From: Cristatella mucedo
Taxonomy: Eukaryota; Bryozoa; Phylactolaemata; Cristatellidae
Assembly (NCBI GenBank): GCA_009760855.2
Contig: WPIO01000039.1
Coordinates: 1,687,001 to 1,751,000, forward strand
DNA length: 64,000 nt
Direction of reading: 5' to 3'
This document shows, piece after piece, positions 54,293 to 64,000 of this stretch; positions within the stretch are counted from its first letter, which is position 1; every line of letters begins with the position of its first letter. The translations under genes and the position numbers were made by a program. The notes below the pieces were generated by a model. The model did not search any database and was not told where the DNA came from. It saw nothing but the letters and a program-made list of their open reading frames with translations.

Positions 54293-55954
54293 AAAATGTA
54301 GTTGCCATCTTTATTATCTTCCGGACGGACAGACTTTGGCTGCGTGCTTTTTTTGAAATGGGAAATATTGCTGACAATGCCTAAATGGAGATTGACGACA
54401 GATATCAATAAGTAAGCGACAGATGGCAGATGATGCTCTCTTTGAAAATATGCTGCCCACTCGCGTGGATTTCGTTTCCTTTTAACGATGAGCATCGTCA
54501 TCTTAAGATTTGGAGTACTCCCTTTGAAGAATTAAGTACATCTTTGTAGATGTCAACTGTCATTGAATGAAGGCATCACGGTGCATGTCAGGCATAAGCA
54601 CCGCGGGAGCTCACTGCCTGTGGACTCGCTTCGCTGAGTCACAGTATAAGTAGTCACAGTGTGGTCACGGAAGACAACTCCTCGCCATGTTGCCTCGTGA
54701 AAGGAAAGATGCCATCTCGCCGCGCGACGGACGGACTTTCTCGCCTTAATTAGTAGAGATACGCGTTCTATGGATACGATTCTCTGGATGCAGCAGCGAC
54801 CGCGCTCTTGCGATGCCTGTTGAGTTCAGCAGCGGAAGAAGCACGGGCGTCCCAAAGATCATCAGGAGAAGCGTTCTCGCTGACCACGTGGTCGGCGCCC
54901 GCAGCCGCTTCTTCTTCTGCACGGGCGAGGGGCGTGACTTTCAAGGCCCGACGCTCGGTCCATCGCGCGCGCGATCAAACTCGTTACAGCCCTTGCAGGC
55001 CGCGAGCGTACGTCAAGCGGGGCTTTTAGCGAGCGCTTTGTTAATGGTCGGCTTGCGCCGCTTGCTGACAAGGCACGGCAGAACATAAGCACCGCCGAGC
55101 GCGGTACGTCGTACCGAACGAAAGCTTGCTGCCGGCACATGCTGCAGGATATTCACCAGGAACACTTCGCAATTCTTAAGTGTTTGACAGTGGCCAAAAC
55201 CACAGCTTACTGGCTGGCTTTGCTTAGGAAATTGAAGATACGATTTCTGTGATCGGCCGCTGTCAGTACTGCAGGAATGCAATCCTTTCATGGTCCAACC
55301 TGCATAAGATGCCAAGACTTGTCCAAATACCCATACCAAAGAGCGGCTGCCGACCTGTTCGATCTCGCAGGGTTCCACTACTTACGAACGTGGAGCTGGT
55401 ATAGCAGATTGTGCATGAATGACAAGCCACGGTGGCAGAGCTTTGCGAAATTTTTACAAAAGTTAGATGCGGCATTTCGCTAGCTAATGTATCCCTGAAG
55501 TGATGATGACGGAAAATTAGCCCGCGTTTCACCGGACAAGAGTATACGAGGATATTTGTTACCAGCCTGGGAGTGAGGCATACAATATCGAATCCGTACA
55601 GTCCGCGAAGTAAAGGACACGCAGAAAGCACGGTGCTAACCGCCAAGGCTACAATGAACAGCAGTTTTGCTGGAAAAAGTGAACAAATTTAAGGCACAAT
55701 TAATGGGTGATTAATTACCCTCTCCACGGTACAAGCCAAGGGCGTAGCTAGGATTTCCGTCCGAGTGGCATAACTTCACTATTGACTGACTTGACCCTAG
55801 GTTAGGGACTTTTCATGGAAATCCGTTCGAAAAAATCGTATAGCCTCTGTAAAAGCTCGTTCTAAAAGCTCGTTTTAATTCTAAAAACTCGCTTCGGCTA
55901 CTAATGTATCTGTTAAAACAAATTTCGAAAGCTTGTGGCTCAGTAAATAAATAA
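54293..55954. other. unassigned, partly GC-rich
   Basis: CpG-rich patch at about 54.8-55.1 kb with overlapping frames on both strands. Minus frames at 55013-55378 and 55263-55646 and a plus frame at 55277-55483 carry no motif I recognise. Could include an exon of an unknown gene; unproven. Confidence 0.35.
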
Positions 55955-56105
55955 ATAAATAAATATAATTCATTTGTATAGCGCCCCAGGAGAACTAAAT
56001 CTCTATTCAGGCGCTTCACATATGCCTCAGGGCTCGAGCCCAAGACTTTAGCCAGACCTTAGTCGGGGCGAGCACCTTAACCGCTGGACCAACCCAGCTC
56101 GGCCG
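55955..56105 (-). mobile_element. SINE family 2 (LINE-A tail)
   Basis: AAATAAATAAATATAATTCA tail, TTTGTATAGCGCCCCAGGAG and AACTAAATCTCTATTCAGGC (shared stem-loop), GGGCTCGAGCCCAAGAC B box, GCGAGCACCTTAACCGCTGG and ACCAACCCAGCTCGGC head. Full length, with head matching the 19.8-kb copy. Confidence 0.9.
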
Positions 56106-57224
56106 TGAAGGCGCTCCATCCGGAAACCTCTTTTGAGACAATAAAAAATGGGATGCCTCTATTCAGAAAGCCAGTGGCAACACGCAGAGGGCGCGCAGCT
56201 CGGCAAGTGCTTTCAAGCATGTCTAAGAAATCTATCCAGGTAGCAACCCTACAATTACCTCACAAATGATAAACCCCTCGGGAATTTGACGCTGAACTTG
56301 TGCACCTAAGTTGCGTGACTCTAGCGTTCTTTTAAGCCCTATCTAAGGTGAAGTGGTTTCTACTTTGCTTTAACTTTTATTTTACTTTACTTTAACTTTT
56401 ACTTTACACAGAAACGCATTTAATCATCTACGACGACGAACCTTTAAAGTTACCATTTAGATTCTTTATATTCAATAGTGGTATCTACAAAAAATGTCAA
56501 GCCTTCTTTCATCTTGCCCATCCTTAATCTTGTGGGTCCCTTAATCTGTAAAAAAGAAAGTTCTAAAGTTTCTTTGAAAACTTTCTTTCCAGCCTTTCTT
56601 CGAATCTGAGACTCCGAGTATGCCCAGCGAAGACGTCGCAGAAAGATTGGCTTTTCAGCCGCTCAAAATTAATCGTCATACTCTATCTGGAGAAAGTCTT
56701 GGTGTCTGCAACGGCATAGCGCTGCCATGGTTCAGAGCCAAAGCCCCGTCAGCGACTCTAAACACGCGATTTCCCACTAAATTCCATTCTAAAGGCTCTA
56801 CTGGAATCTGACCTGGAACGTGCACGACGGATTAACACCACGCGGAACAGCTTGTTCAGCCGCTTTTTAAAAGCAAAGCAGTGAAAGCTTCTCCGAGGGC
56901 AACAGTTGCTTCGATGGCCATTGATGGCTCGGGGTAGGGGAAAGCTTTCTCGAGCCCGTCGTAGGCCATTATTGCTGAACGCCACCTCGCGGCGTGAGCC
57001 CGCCCGCTCGTCGTCACTTCCGAGATCAGGAAGGCGAGCGTGTGCTTCCTGTCGACCTCCGCTCGCCTGCACTCGTCCGTCGGAGCGCCGGCGATGAGAC
57101 GCGCCGGTCTAGCGGGTGGTCGGCGTTCACCAGCCTCCGCCGCTCCATCACGTCCGCCTGCGTTGTAGCGAGCCGCCGCGAACTCGTCGGCTCGCTCTTG
57201 GTTTGCGCGGCTGTCGAAGGGCTA
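56106..57224. other. unassigned, GC-rich toward its right end
   Basis: CTTTACTTTAACTTTTACTT tandem near 56365-56405. CpG-rich at 56.9-57.2 kb with open frames on both strands that lack known motifs. Confidence 0.4.
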
Positions 57225-57320
57225 ATAAATAATAATAATAATAATGCATTAGCATTTCGCCATCGGAGAACTGAATTGCTATGTAGACACTTTGCGGATA
57301 CTGTAAAGGAAGCATGAGCC
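57225..57320 (-). mobile_element. LINE family A, 3' end
   Basis: (AAT)n, GCATTTCGCCATCGGAGAAC, TGAATTGCTATGTAGACACT and GTAAAGGAAGCATGA: microsatellite plus decayed stem-loop. Confidence 0.7.
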
Positions 57321-57607
57321 AAGAATGAACTTTTAAGCCGGCAAATGCGGGTTCTCGCAGACTCAAAGAAACGGTGCCCAATTTATAATGAGCTGCTGGC
57401 CTCTCTAGATATCGCCAGATCGCGAGAGACGCGCCTGCTCGACGCGCTTGCCGCGGAGCGGGCACATGCGCTTCGCGGGCCGCCCAGTAGGTCTCATTCT
57501 GAGAAATCGCCTTCCGGGAAAGACGGTCGCTCGCTAGAATAGACAGGCCGGCGACTCCCACTGCACTACTCAAGCCAAGCCCTTCACCGATGAGTGCGCG
57601 ACAACCG

Positions 57608-57612
<5 letters not shown>

Positions 57613-57651
<39 letters not shown>

Positions 57652-57701
57652 CAGAGATACAGAGATACAGAGATATAGAGACAGAGAGACACAGAAACAC
57701 A

Positions 57702-57737
<36 letters not shown>

Positions 57738-57847
57738 CAGAGAGAGACAGAGACAGAGACAGAGACAGACAGAGAGACGGAGAGACAGAGAGACACAGAG
57801 AGAGACAGAGACAGAGAGACAGAGACAGAGAGACAGAGACAGAGACA
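57613..57847. repeat. (GA)n/(GACA)n microsatellite
   Basis: Long purine tract with GACAGA interruptions. Responsible for a 299-codon serine/leucine frame on the minus strand and arginine/glutamate frames on the plus strand. Confidence 0.95.
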
Positions 57848-57848
57848 G

Positions 57849-57931
<83 letters not shown>

Positions 57932-57932
57932 C
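57848..57932. repeat. (AT)n microsatellite
   Basis: AT tract with single interruptions, contiguous with the GA tract. Confidence 0.95.
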
Positions 57933-58860
57933 GGCGATTTCTCAGCCGTCCTCGAGGCCGCAGGCACATCGAGCCGAGCTCGGCGCTGCCTGCCGGCTGT
58001 GCGGTACGGTGCCCGCCCGCTTCGCTTGGCCGCCCACCGTCCATCACCCACCCCGCACCGTGAACGGCTTTCCAGAGCTCTATAAACTTCCTCCGCGGCT
58101 TAGACGAGGTGGAATTCCTGCATCTTCTTCCACTTCAGTCTTCCTGTATACACGACAGGCGGCGCCCGTCGCTCGCAGGATGAGGCCGCTTTTTTCCAGG
58201 CAGCCAATCGCAGCGTATCGATTCTTCGCTCGTCCGAGCATTGAGATAGCGGCGAGCTATTTCGTGGTGTGATACCTGCGTGGCAACACGCGCACAGTCC
58301 TGGTGCGTCGACGAGGTTGCGGCTGAAGGTCTAGTTCGACAAACAAAAGAGATCGCACTCACTGCAAAGTGCTGATAACAAGCTCGCGTGGCTAGCATTC
58401 GCGCACATTAGCGGGGAAAAACAAAATACGCCGGCAATTTGTGCGCTTATTAACTGAATTAGCTAGCCCGTTTCTTCCTTGGCAAAAGGTCGACGACCGT
58501 CCTCCGTGCTCCGGGCGTGGCTAAATAGTGACCGCGAAAGCAAGCGCCTCTAAAGATTATACGAGATAGTGTCCAGACGTCTGCCCTTGCTCTGTTACTT
58601 TATTAATTGCTCCGGGTAGAATTCGCCAGCTTGGAGCCAGCGTGATAACACAAGGACGCTTTTCCTAGCATACTAAGACTGTCGAGGATATCCCTCGAAG
58701 TGGAGGTGCGAAATGCCAATGGCAGCTCGGCGGAAGTCTCTCGGCGGCGGTACCGCCGCAAAGCGGGCAAGTGGCGCCGGGGAGACTATTCCCTATAAGC
58801 AGGCTATGACAAACCTGGAGATTCCGGGATGACTGCGTCTGTATGCTTCGTTCTGGCTAC
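57933..58860. other. GC-rich, unassigned; possible promoter
   Basis: CpG-rich 57.94-58.3 kb with TATAAA at 58081-58086 in GC-rich context. No exon recognised. Confidence 0.35.
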
Positions 58861-59442
58861 CGCCAAATGTCGCGGCGATAACTCGGCGAGAAGCGTAGCG
58901 ACGTGCCGGCTGAGCGGGCGGGCGGGCGGCCGATCGCGGCGGGAGGGCGGGGTGTGGCACGATAGGCGCTCGCGGCGGCGGCGACGCGCGAGCTCCGAAA
59001 ATCGGACGGCGAGCGAGCGAGTCCACTCTGCGCGATCTGCCTGCGCAGGCACGAGGGCTTCTTTGAACGTTCGCCGACAGCTGAGATTACAGCCGCTGAG
59101 CCCGCGCAGCCAGGCCACTGATGATAATAGCTCGGTGTCCCCCCGACGACAGCGCACCTGGCGCCAGTAGCCCCCGAGAAAGAACCGCATTTAGGAGAGC
59201 AGACTGCTGCGCTGCGCCGCCGCCGCCGCACGGTTCCATATTTGGAGCAGAAAAGAAGGCACCGCGGTCGACCAGTACACGAGGCAGCCGGAGCTTTGTT
59301 GATACAAAATAAACACATTCATAGCGCGCGGCGGGGATCGGCCGTACCAGTCGCTGCTAAGCCGCTGGCAAACAGTTCGGCCGCGCCGCATCCCTGCTGC
59401 AGCGGGGCCGAAACTCGCTCTGCGTGCCATAACAGGCTGCTC

Positions 59443-59488
<46 letters not shown>

Positions 59489-59640
59489 TTCTAGATTCGG
59501 CTGGAATTCTCTAACCAGCGGGCAACGCACGGTAGAGCGGGCGGCTTGAGAGCAGCCGGCGATACGCATATCGACTAGACGCCGTCGACGCGGGCCTTCG
59601 GTCCAGCGCGAATCACCAAACAGCTGCGACCGTGACCTTA
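58861..59640. promoter_or_regulatory. candidate CpG island
   Basis: Very CpG-dense by eye (GCGGGCGGGCGG, CGGCGGCGGCGACGCGCGAG) with open frames in several phases on both strands, as expected of GC-rich non-coding DNA. Includes a (CCG)n tract. May be the promoter or first exon of a neighbouring gene; strand unknown. Confidence 0.45.
59442..59488. repeat. (CCG)n trinucleotide repeat
   Basis: About 15 CCG units. Would read as proline, arginine or alanine runs, depending on frame and strand. Confidence 0.95.
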
Positions 59641-60107
59641 AGATGGGAATATTCCTCGCTACCCTTTCATTCATTTTGCTAGAGCTCGTAAACTGAAGGG
59701 AAAAGCTTGAGCCGACACATAGCTCGATGAAACTTGTAAATCTGCGGCAGGCGCTCCAGGACACTTTCTCCTGGGAAATGCTTAGTAGATCCCGTGTAAT
59801 GAAAACCAATGTTAAATGTAATTTTAAACTGCGTTTTCATTTTACCGCCTATACAGATAACCAACTATAACTCTAAGCCTGGCAATCTGGGGGGCCGGCT
59901 CAGTGGCTAAGTCAGAGGACACTCAGGCCCGCGTTCCAAAGTGGCGCTGAAGTTCTCCGTGACTGTTTCACGGCTGCAATTTAGTGGCTCATAATATCCG
60001 CAATCAGCTTCGCCGCCACCGACGCGACGCCACCGAAAGCTTCCCATTGGATAGTGAGCGCCGCTAACCTGTTAGATGCCAAGAGGAAGCTCCTCGCAGT
60101 TCCTCTA
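59641..60107. other. unassigned, with a tRNA-like patch
   Basis: CCGGCTCAGTGGCTAAGTC near 59894 resembles a tRNA-derived head, but no B box follows. Confidence 0.35.
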
Positions 60108-60250
60108 TACATAATTCATTTGTATAGCGCGCAAAGAGAGCTTATTCTATATTCAGGCACTACGCATACGCCAGGGGCTCGAGCCCACGACCTCGGCCAT
60201 TGAATGGGTTCACCTTGACCTCGGTCGTTAAAGGATAGCACCTTCAGTTT
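60108..60250 (-). mobile_element. SINE family 2 (LINE-A tail)
   Basis: ATAATTCATTTGTATAGCGC, GAGAGCTTATTCTATATTCA stem region, GGGGCTCGAGCCCACGACCT B box and a partly rearranged head with a second GACCTCGGTCGTTAAAGG. Confidence 0.8.
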
Positions 60251-60364
60251 TGCGCGTACGACTGTAAGCCTTTCTTTTCTTTGAGCATCAATTTCGCAAA
60301 GCGGCGCGATGCGAGGCCAGTGCATGGTGATGTGCTAAGTAAAATCAAACACATTTCGCCGCCT

Positions 60365-60535
60365 GACCCAACAGCCTCATTCGTATGGCCGCACATGTGC
60401 CTCTGTGGCTACCGCACAGCTCGTGGCAGGCCATGAAGGAGTGTCACTGCTGCTGCTGCGGGACACGAGCCCGCGACGCGGATCGTAAAGTGCGAGCAGC
60501 ATACCCATTAGCTCAAGACGCAGGCAAGCCTCGCT
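60365..60535 (-). mobile_element. SINE family 1
   Basis: AACAGCCTCATTCGTATGGC end, GTGGCTACCGCACAGCTCGT, CTGCTGCGGGACACGAGCCC (decayed B box) and GTGCGAGCAGCATACCC head. Confidence 0.65.
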
Positions 60536-60927
60536 CTCATCATTTCAGGAAGTGCACGCAAGAATTGCAGGCCAAGTCGGGCCGTGGACGCGTCATCGAT
60601 AGCTACTGAAGACGGCAGCTTGGGGGGGATTCATGTTTACCAGGGGCTACGCGGTGCAAATGCGTGGCGACCGCTCGCCGGGGGTCTGCAATGCATTTCC
60701 ATCCACCAACGATGCCTGATGTCGAGATCAAAGCGTCGCGAAGAAAAGAGCCACCGCGTTCTCCCAAGTGTGAAGTTAAAAATTGCGTCTTCTAGCGGGA
60801 GAACAGGAGACTTGAAAAAAAAATATCGAATACAGGTAGTGGGAATGCGTGTTACAAGCTGGACACACGCGATGTTTTATTTGTTCAATGCGAAGTGCTC
60901 CATGAGTTACGGCCATCGAGAATAAGC

Positions 60928-60932
<5 letters not shown>
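60536..60932. other. unassigned intergenic sequence
   Basis: A 113-codon plus frame at 60584-60925 has no known motif. Confidence 0.35.

Positions 60933-60990
<58 letters not shown>
60933..60990. repeat. (GA)n microsatellite
   Basis: About 28 GA units. Confidence 0.95.
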
Positions 60991-60995
<5 letters not shown>

Positions 60996-62089
60996 TCAGA
61001 AAACAAAACCCAAGGAGGCACCCAAAAGAAATCTAGTTCGGAGAGGCCGTTAGTGACATCGATTTCAAGTCGCGAATTGACGGCAGTAGTAATTTTCAGA
61101 ATTCCGAGATGGAAACAAAAGCGCTCGTTTATGAGGTGTTCTGATATAGATATACTATTCTATACGCTATGGACGTGGACTTACTACTGTACGGTATGGG
61201 CGCTCTTTACTACTGCCGTGTTCCGTTACCCTCTTTGCAATTTCCCACGTTGGTACTTCACCTGCAAGTCGCTGGCTGTGATATTGACAGGCTCAGGCTT
61301 TTCGCCTGTATTTGTCGCGCGTCAGTGAGGACTAGCACCATTACGAGCGCTGTGATTGCAGTCTCGGGACAATAATGCAAAACTACCACGACAGTGCGCT
61401 TGCAACACACCACAAGATTATCACGGACTCTTGGAGACTTGGCGCGGACACTTTTTTCAGAATGAATGGGCGAACCTCGAGAGGTGGCGGTCATTGTCAC
61501 CTGTCAAAAGCACGAGTGACAAGATGTCGACGAGGAGCCTCTCTGCGGCTGAGACTCTAAGACTGTACCAACCAAGCTGACAAGTCGGAGTCGGAAGCTT
61601 TCAGTAGGAGTTATATAATCTATTTTTTTATTTATGGCTACATAAGGTATTTAAATTTCAAACCACATAAGGGTATAAATACACGCAGCCGGATGCGAGA
61701 GTGGAGCAACGTACTAAAGCCCTGCAGCAAACATCAGGCCTACATGCAAAGCTCAGTGGTCTGGAAAGGATGCAGCAAGATTTAAAATGTCACCCTCACT
61801 TGTTGGTCGATTTTTACCTCTACGCTTGTCGTTGCATTAGATCAACTACTAGATGCACACACTGAGTGTCGTGTACTGTGGCACTGGTAACCTACCGTAG
61901 AGAGCATCAATTGCACGTATAGTGATGATCTGCATATTTTATTGGCATTCATACAGACCCCAGGGTATCTGCGGTGGGAAACTGACTGGACTGAGATGTT
62001 TGTAGATGCATGGATTCCTGTATCAGGTAAAGCTGGCTGATTTTAAGTGCATTCTACACATATCTCGAAAAGGATGCATTATAAAAATA
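60991..62089. other. unassigned intergenic sequence
   Basis: No gene or repeat recognised. Confidence 0.4.
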
Positions 62090-62180
62090 ATTATATAATC
62101 AAATAGGTCTTTGGTATAGCACTCTAACATAAATCAATCTCTACCTAAGTGTTTTGCAACTGCTGCAAGAGGAATAATTG
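62090..62180 (-). mobile_element. LINE-A/SINE-2 type 3' tail, decayed
   Basis: CAAATAGGTCTTTGGTATAG, CTAACATAAATCAATCTC and AACTGCTGCAAGAGGAA fit the tail and start of the LINE-A 3' UTR. Confidence 0.6.
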
Positions 62181-62998
62181 TAAAATATATTTTTGGAAAG
62201 TGGGCCCGACTTGCAAATCCAATAATTATATAGAGATTCAACGTACCTGTTCGTCTTTATAGAGCTTTCCTATTTTGACAATTTCTCCTTAATGTCTGCA
62301 GCCTGCAGCAATTTCTGACCAATTATCTGAGCTATACCTTCCTTCCTGCTTTTAGTCAATTTCTCCGCGATGTACGCGCTATAAATGATTTCTTTTTCTT
62401 TGCATCGTTGTATATTTTCAAATTGAAAACTGAAAAACTTATCATACCGGCAAGTCACTTTTCAGGTGTACGCAGCACTGACTGGCCGCTAAAAGGCTTA
62501 GCGTGATGTGCAGCCAATGCAGCTAGAAGGAGGCTCGCATGGACATGCACCGGCGTGGACGCGCATCCCGCGAACCACGAGAAGGTCACGATTAAAACTG
62601 CGTACGAGGATGCAGTTGTCCTCGCCATTGCAGCAGCTTCAGGCTATGCATTGCCTGTGGTGCAGTTCATTTCTGCTTCTTTTTGCCTGTTCATGAGATG
62701 CGTCTGTCACTGCCTCTTTAGAACGCAGTTAGAATTCACCAACGCAAATACATGCGCGAATAAACAGTCATTGAGAGGTTTGTCGTAGTACTGAATGCCA
62801 GAACAGCTGTCTGATCGGAATTTCCGCTCTTCCCAAGCTGCTGTCGTTGGCCAAACGAGCTGACCAGATTGATGACATGCCGCAGGCCAAAGTAGCTAGG
62901 TGTGACCTGGCAAGTGAGCTATCTAGAAGCAGCATACGCATGGAGATGAGAATTCAAATCGAGACTCTAAGCCTACTCCCTCGGACTGTCTATGGATA
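62181..62998. other. unassigned intergenic sequence
   Basis: Only short frames, no recognised motif. Confidence 0.4.
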
Positions 62999-63090
62999 AA
63001 AATAATAATAATACCTCATTTGTATTGCGTTCTAAGAGTAATTATACTCTACAAAGGGGCTGTAAAGATCACTGCGAGAAAATTATTAAT
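62999..63090 (-). mobile_element. LINE-A type 3' tail, decayed
   Basis: (AAT)n then CCTCATTTGTATTGCGTTCT and a remnant stem. Confidence 0.6.
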
Positions 63091-63638
63091 CAAGGGTGAG
63101 TGAAATGTTTCGTATCAAGCCATGGTATGGATAGAGTCAAGCGGTCTGTAAAAGCCGCTATGGATACATTACCGGGAGCCTCGCTGGCTTACAGAGAACA
63201 GATGTAGTGCTCGTGGTCAGTAGCATCAAGGAGCAAGTAAATTCGCTTCGTCTGGCTTTAGATGGGTAACACCGTGGGCCAGCAACGACAGTCACATCGA
63301 CGCGTCAAGATGTTTGTGTCGAGTAGATAATTGTTCAATATTTAGTTTTATATTACGCTATTGAGACAGAGAGTGAGTTATTTCTATTTTTAACACTTAT
63401 TGTTACACCGCAAATTGGAAAAATCTGTCTCCGAAAGTTGTTCATAAATGGACACTGGTACTAAAAATGTTCTTTGTTATTGGTAGGGCACTGACGGCTG
63501 TTTTTGCTTTGCTCGGGCTACCAAGGTTACCAAGTCTAACTTCAGTTCGCTAATGAAGGCTAAACTTGCTACTGTTAAAAGATTGAGAAAGAAGATACCG
63601 AGAGCGATAATGTGACCTATGTAGTACAGCTCCCTATC

Positions 63639-63640
<2 letters not shown>
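63091..63640. other. unassigned intergenic sequence
   Basis: No gene or repeat recognised. Confidence 0.4.

Positions 63641-63710
<70 letters not shown>
63641..63710. repeat. (CT)n microsatellite
   Basis: About 34 CT units. Confidence 0.95.
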
Positions 63711-63714
<4 letters not shown>

Positions 63715-63779
63715 CTACCTCCCTCTCCCCCTGCTACGATTGAAGTTCCGTGTGTTGAAATCGGGAAACCCGATGCATG

Positions 63780-63955
63780 GCTCTTTGTGATTCGTCCTTC
63801 GTGTGCATGTACCGGCTTACATTATGCCTACTGCTTGTGGCTTTTACCACCAATCATTTGGTAATGGTTTCTATATAGCGTCTGTAAAGTGCCTAGACAG
63901 ATATTTAGTTCTCTGAGGGTGCTAAACAAATGTATTACTATTATTATTATTATGG
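63780..63955 (+). mobile_element. LINE family A, 3' UTR and end
   Basis: GTGATTCGTCCTTCGTGTGC, GTAAAGTGCCTAGACAG, TTAGTTCTCTGAGGGTGCTA and (ATT)n at 63936-63953. An internal deletion removes most of the GCATGCTGACC region. Confidence 0.8.
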
Positions 63956-64000
63956 CTTGAGACGCTAGAGCTAATGATTATGTATGAGTGCATTGAAATG

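Noticed and set aside
57613-57847. CRISPR-like or other ordered array
   Set aside because: The repetition is microsatellite (GA/GACA) without unique spacers, and the window is eukaryotic.
57148-58047. 299-codon minus-strand frame
   Set aside because: It is the translation of the (GA)n and (AT)n tracts plus flanks; low-complexity Ser/Leu and Ile/Tyr runs, no domain.

Overview
The window is eukaryotic, and metazoan. It has one spliced gene with long introns, dense debris of CR1/L2-type non-LTR retrotransposons, tRNA-derived SINEs with Pol III B boxes, and many di- and trinucleotide microsatellites. It has no operons and no closely packed long reading frames. The one confident host gene encodes a Na+/K+-ATPase beta subunit whose extracellular domain, as I remember the families, looks more like arthropod nervana proteins than vertebrate ATP1B. 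A protostome, perhaps an arthropod, is the best guess. The species cannot be named from the sequence.

Layout: 1-24.2 kb holds no recognisable host gene. It contains LINE family A fragments in both orientations, SINE family 1 copies, LINE family B remnants (about 6.0 and 21.7-22.3 kb), a fold-back repeat cluster (16.2-18.4 kb) and unassigned sequence. The beta-subunit gene occupies 24,962-44,989 on the minus strand: seven coding exons, 897 nt in total, 298 residues plus stop, all splice phases compatible. Its introns carry a LINE-A relic with reverse-transcriptase motifs (29.1-29.9 kb), a 324-bp hAT-like MITE with inverted repeats and an imperfect 8-bp target duplication (31.34-31.66 kb), further LINE and SINE copies, and (CA), (GT), (GA) and (AT) tracts. 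A TATA-like element and a CAG/CAA-rich leader lie just upstream of exon 1.

From 45.3 kb to the end the sequence is again repeat-rich. The best LINE-A copy (53.2-54.3 kb) keeps an uninterrupted 279-codon C-terminal RT frame. GC- and CpG-rich stretches at 54.8-55.1, 56.9-57.2 and 58.0-59.6 kb (the last with a (CCG)n tract) may be promoter or 5' exon territory of a neighbouring gene, but no exon could be proven there.

The repeats relate to each other. LINE family A ends in a conserved stem-loop followed by (ATT)n. SINE family 2 carries a tRNA-like head joined to that same tail, the arrangement expected of a SINE mobilised by its partner LINE. SINE family 1 has a similar tRNA-like head but a different body. 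The fold-back repeat around 16.2-18.4 kb is the least familiar structure. No previously undescribed protein system was found. Boundaries of old repeats are approximate, by eye, and usually good to a few tens of bases.
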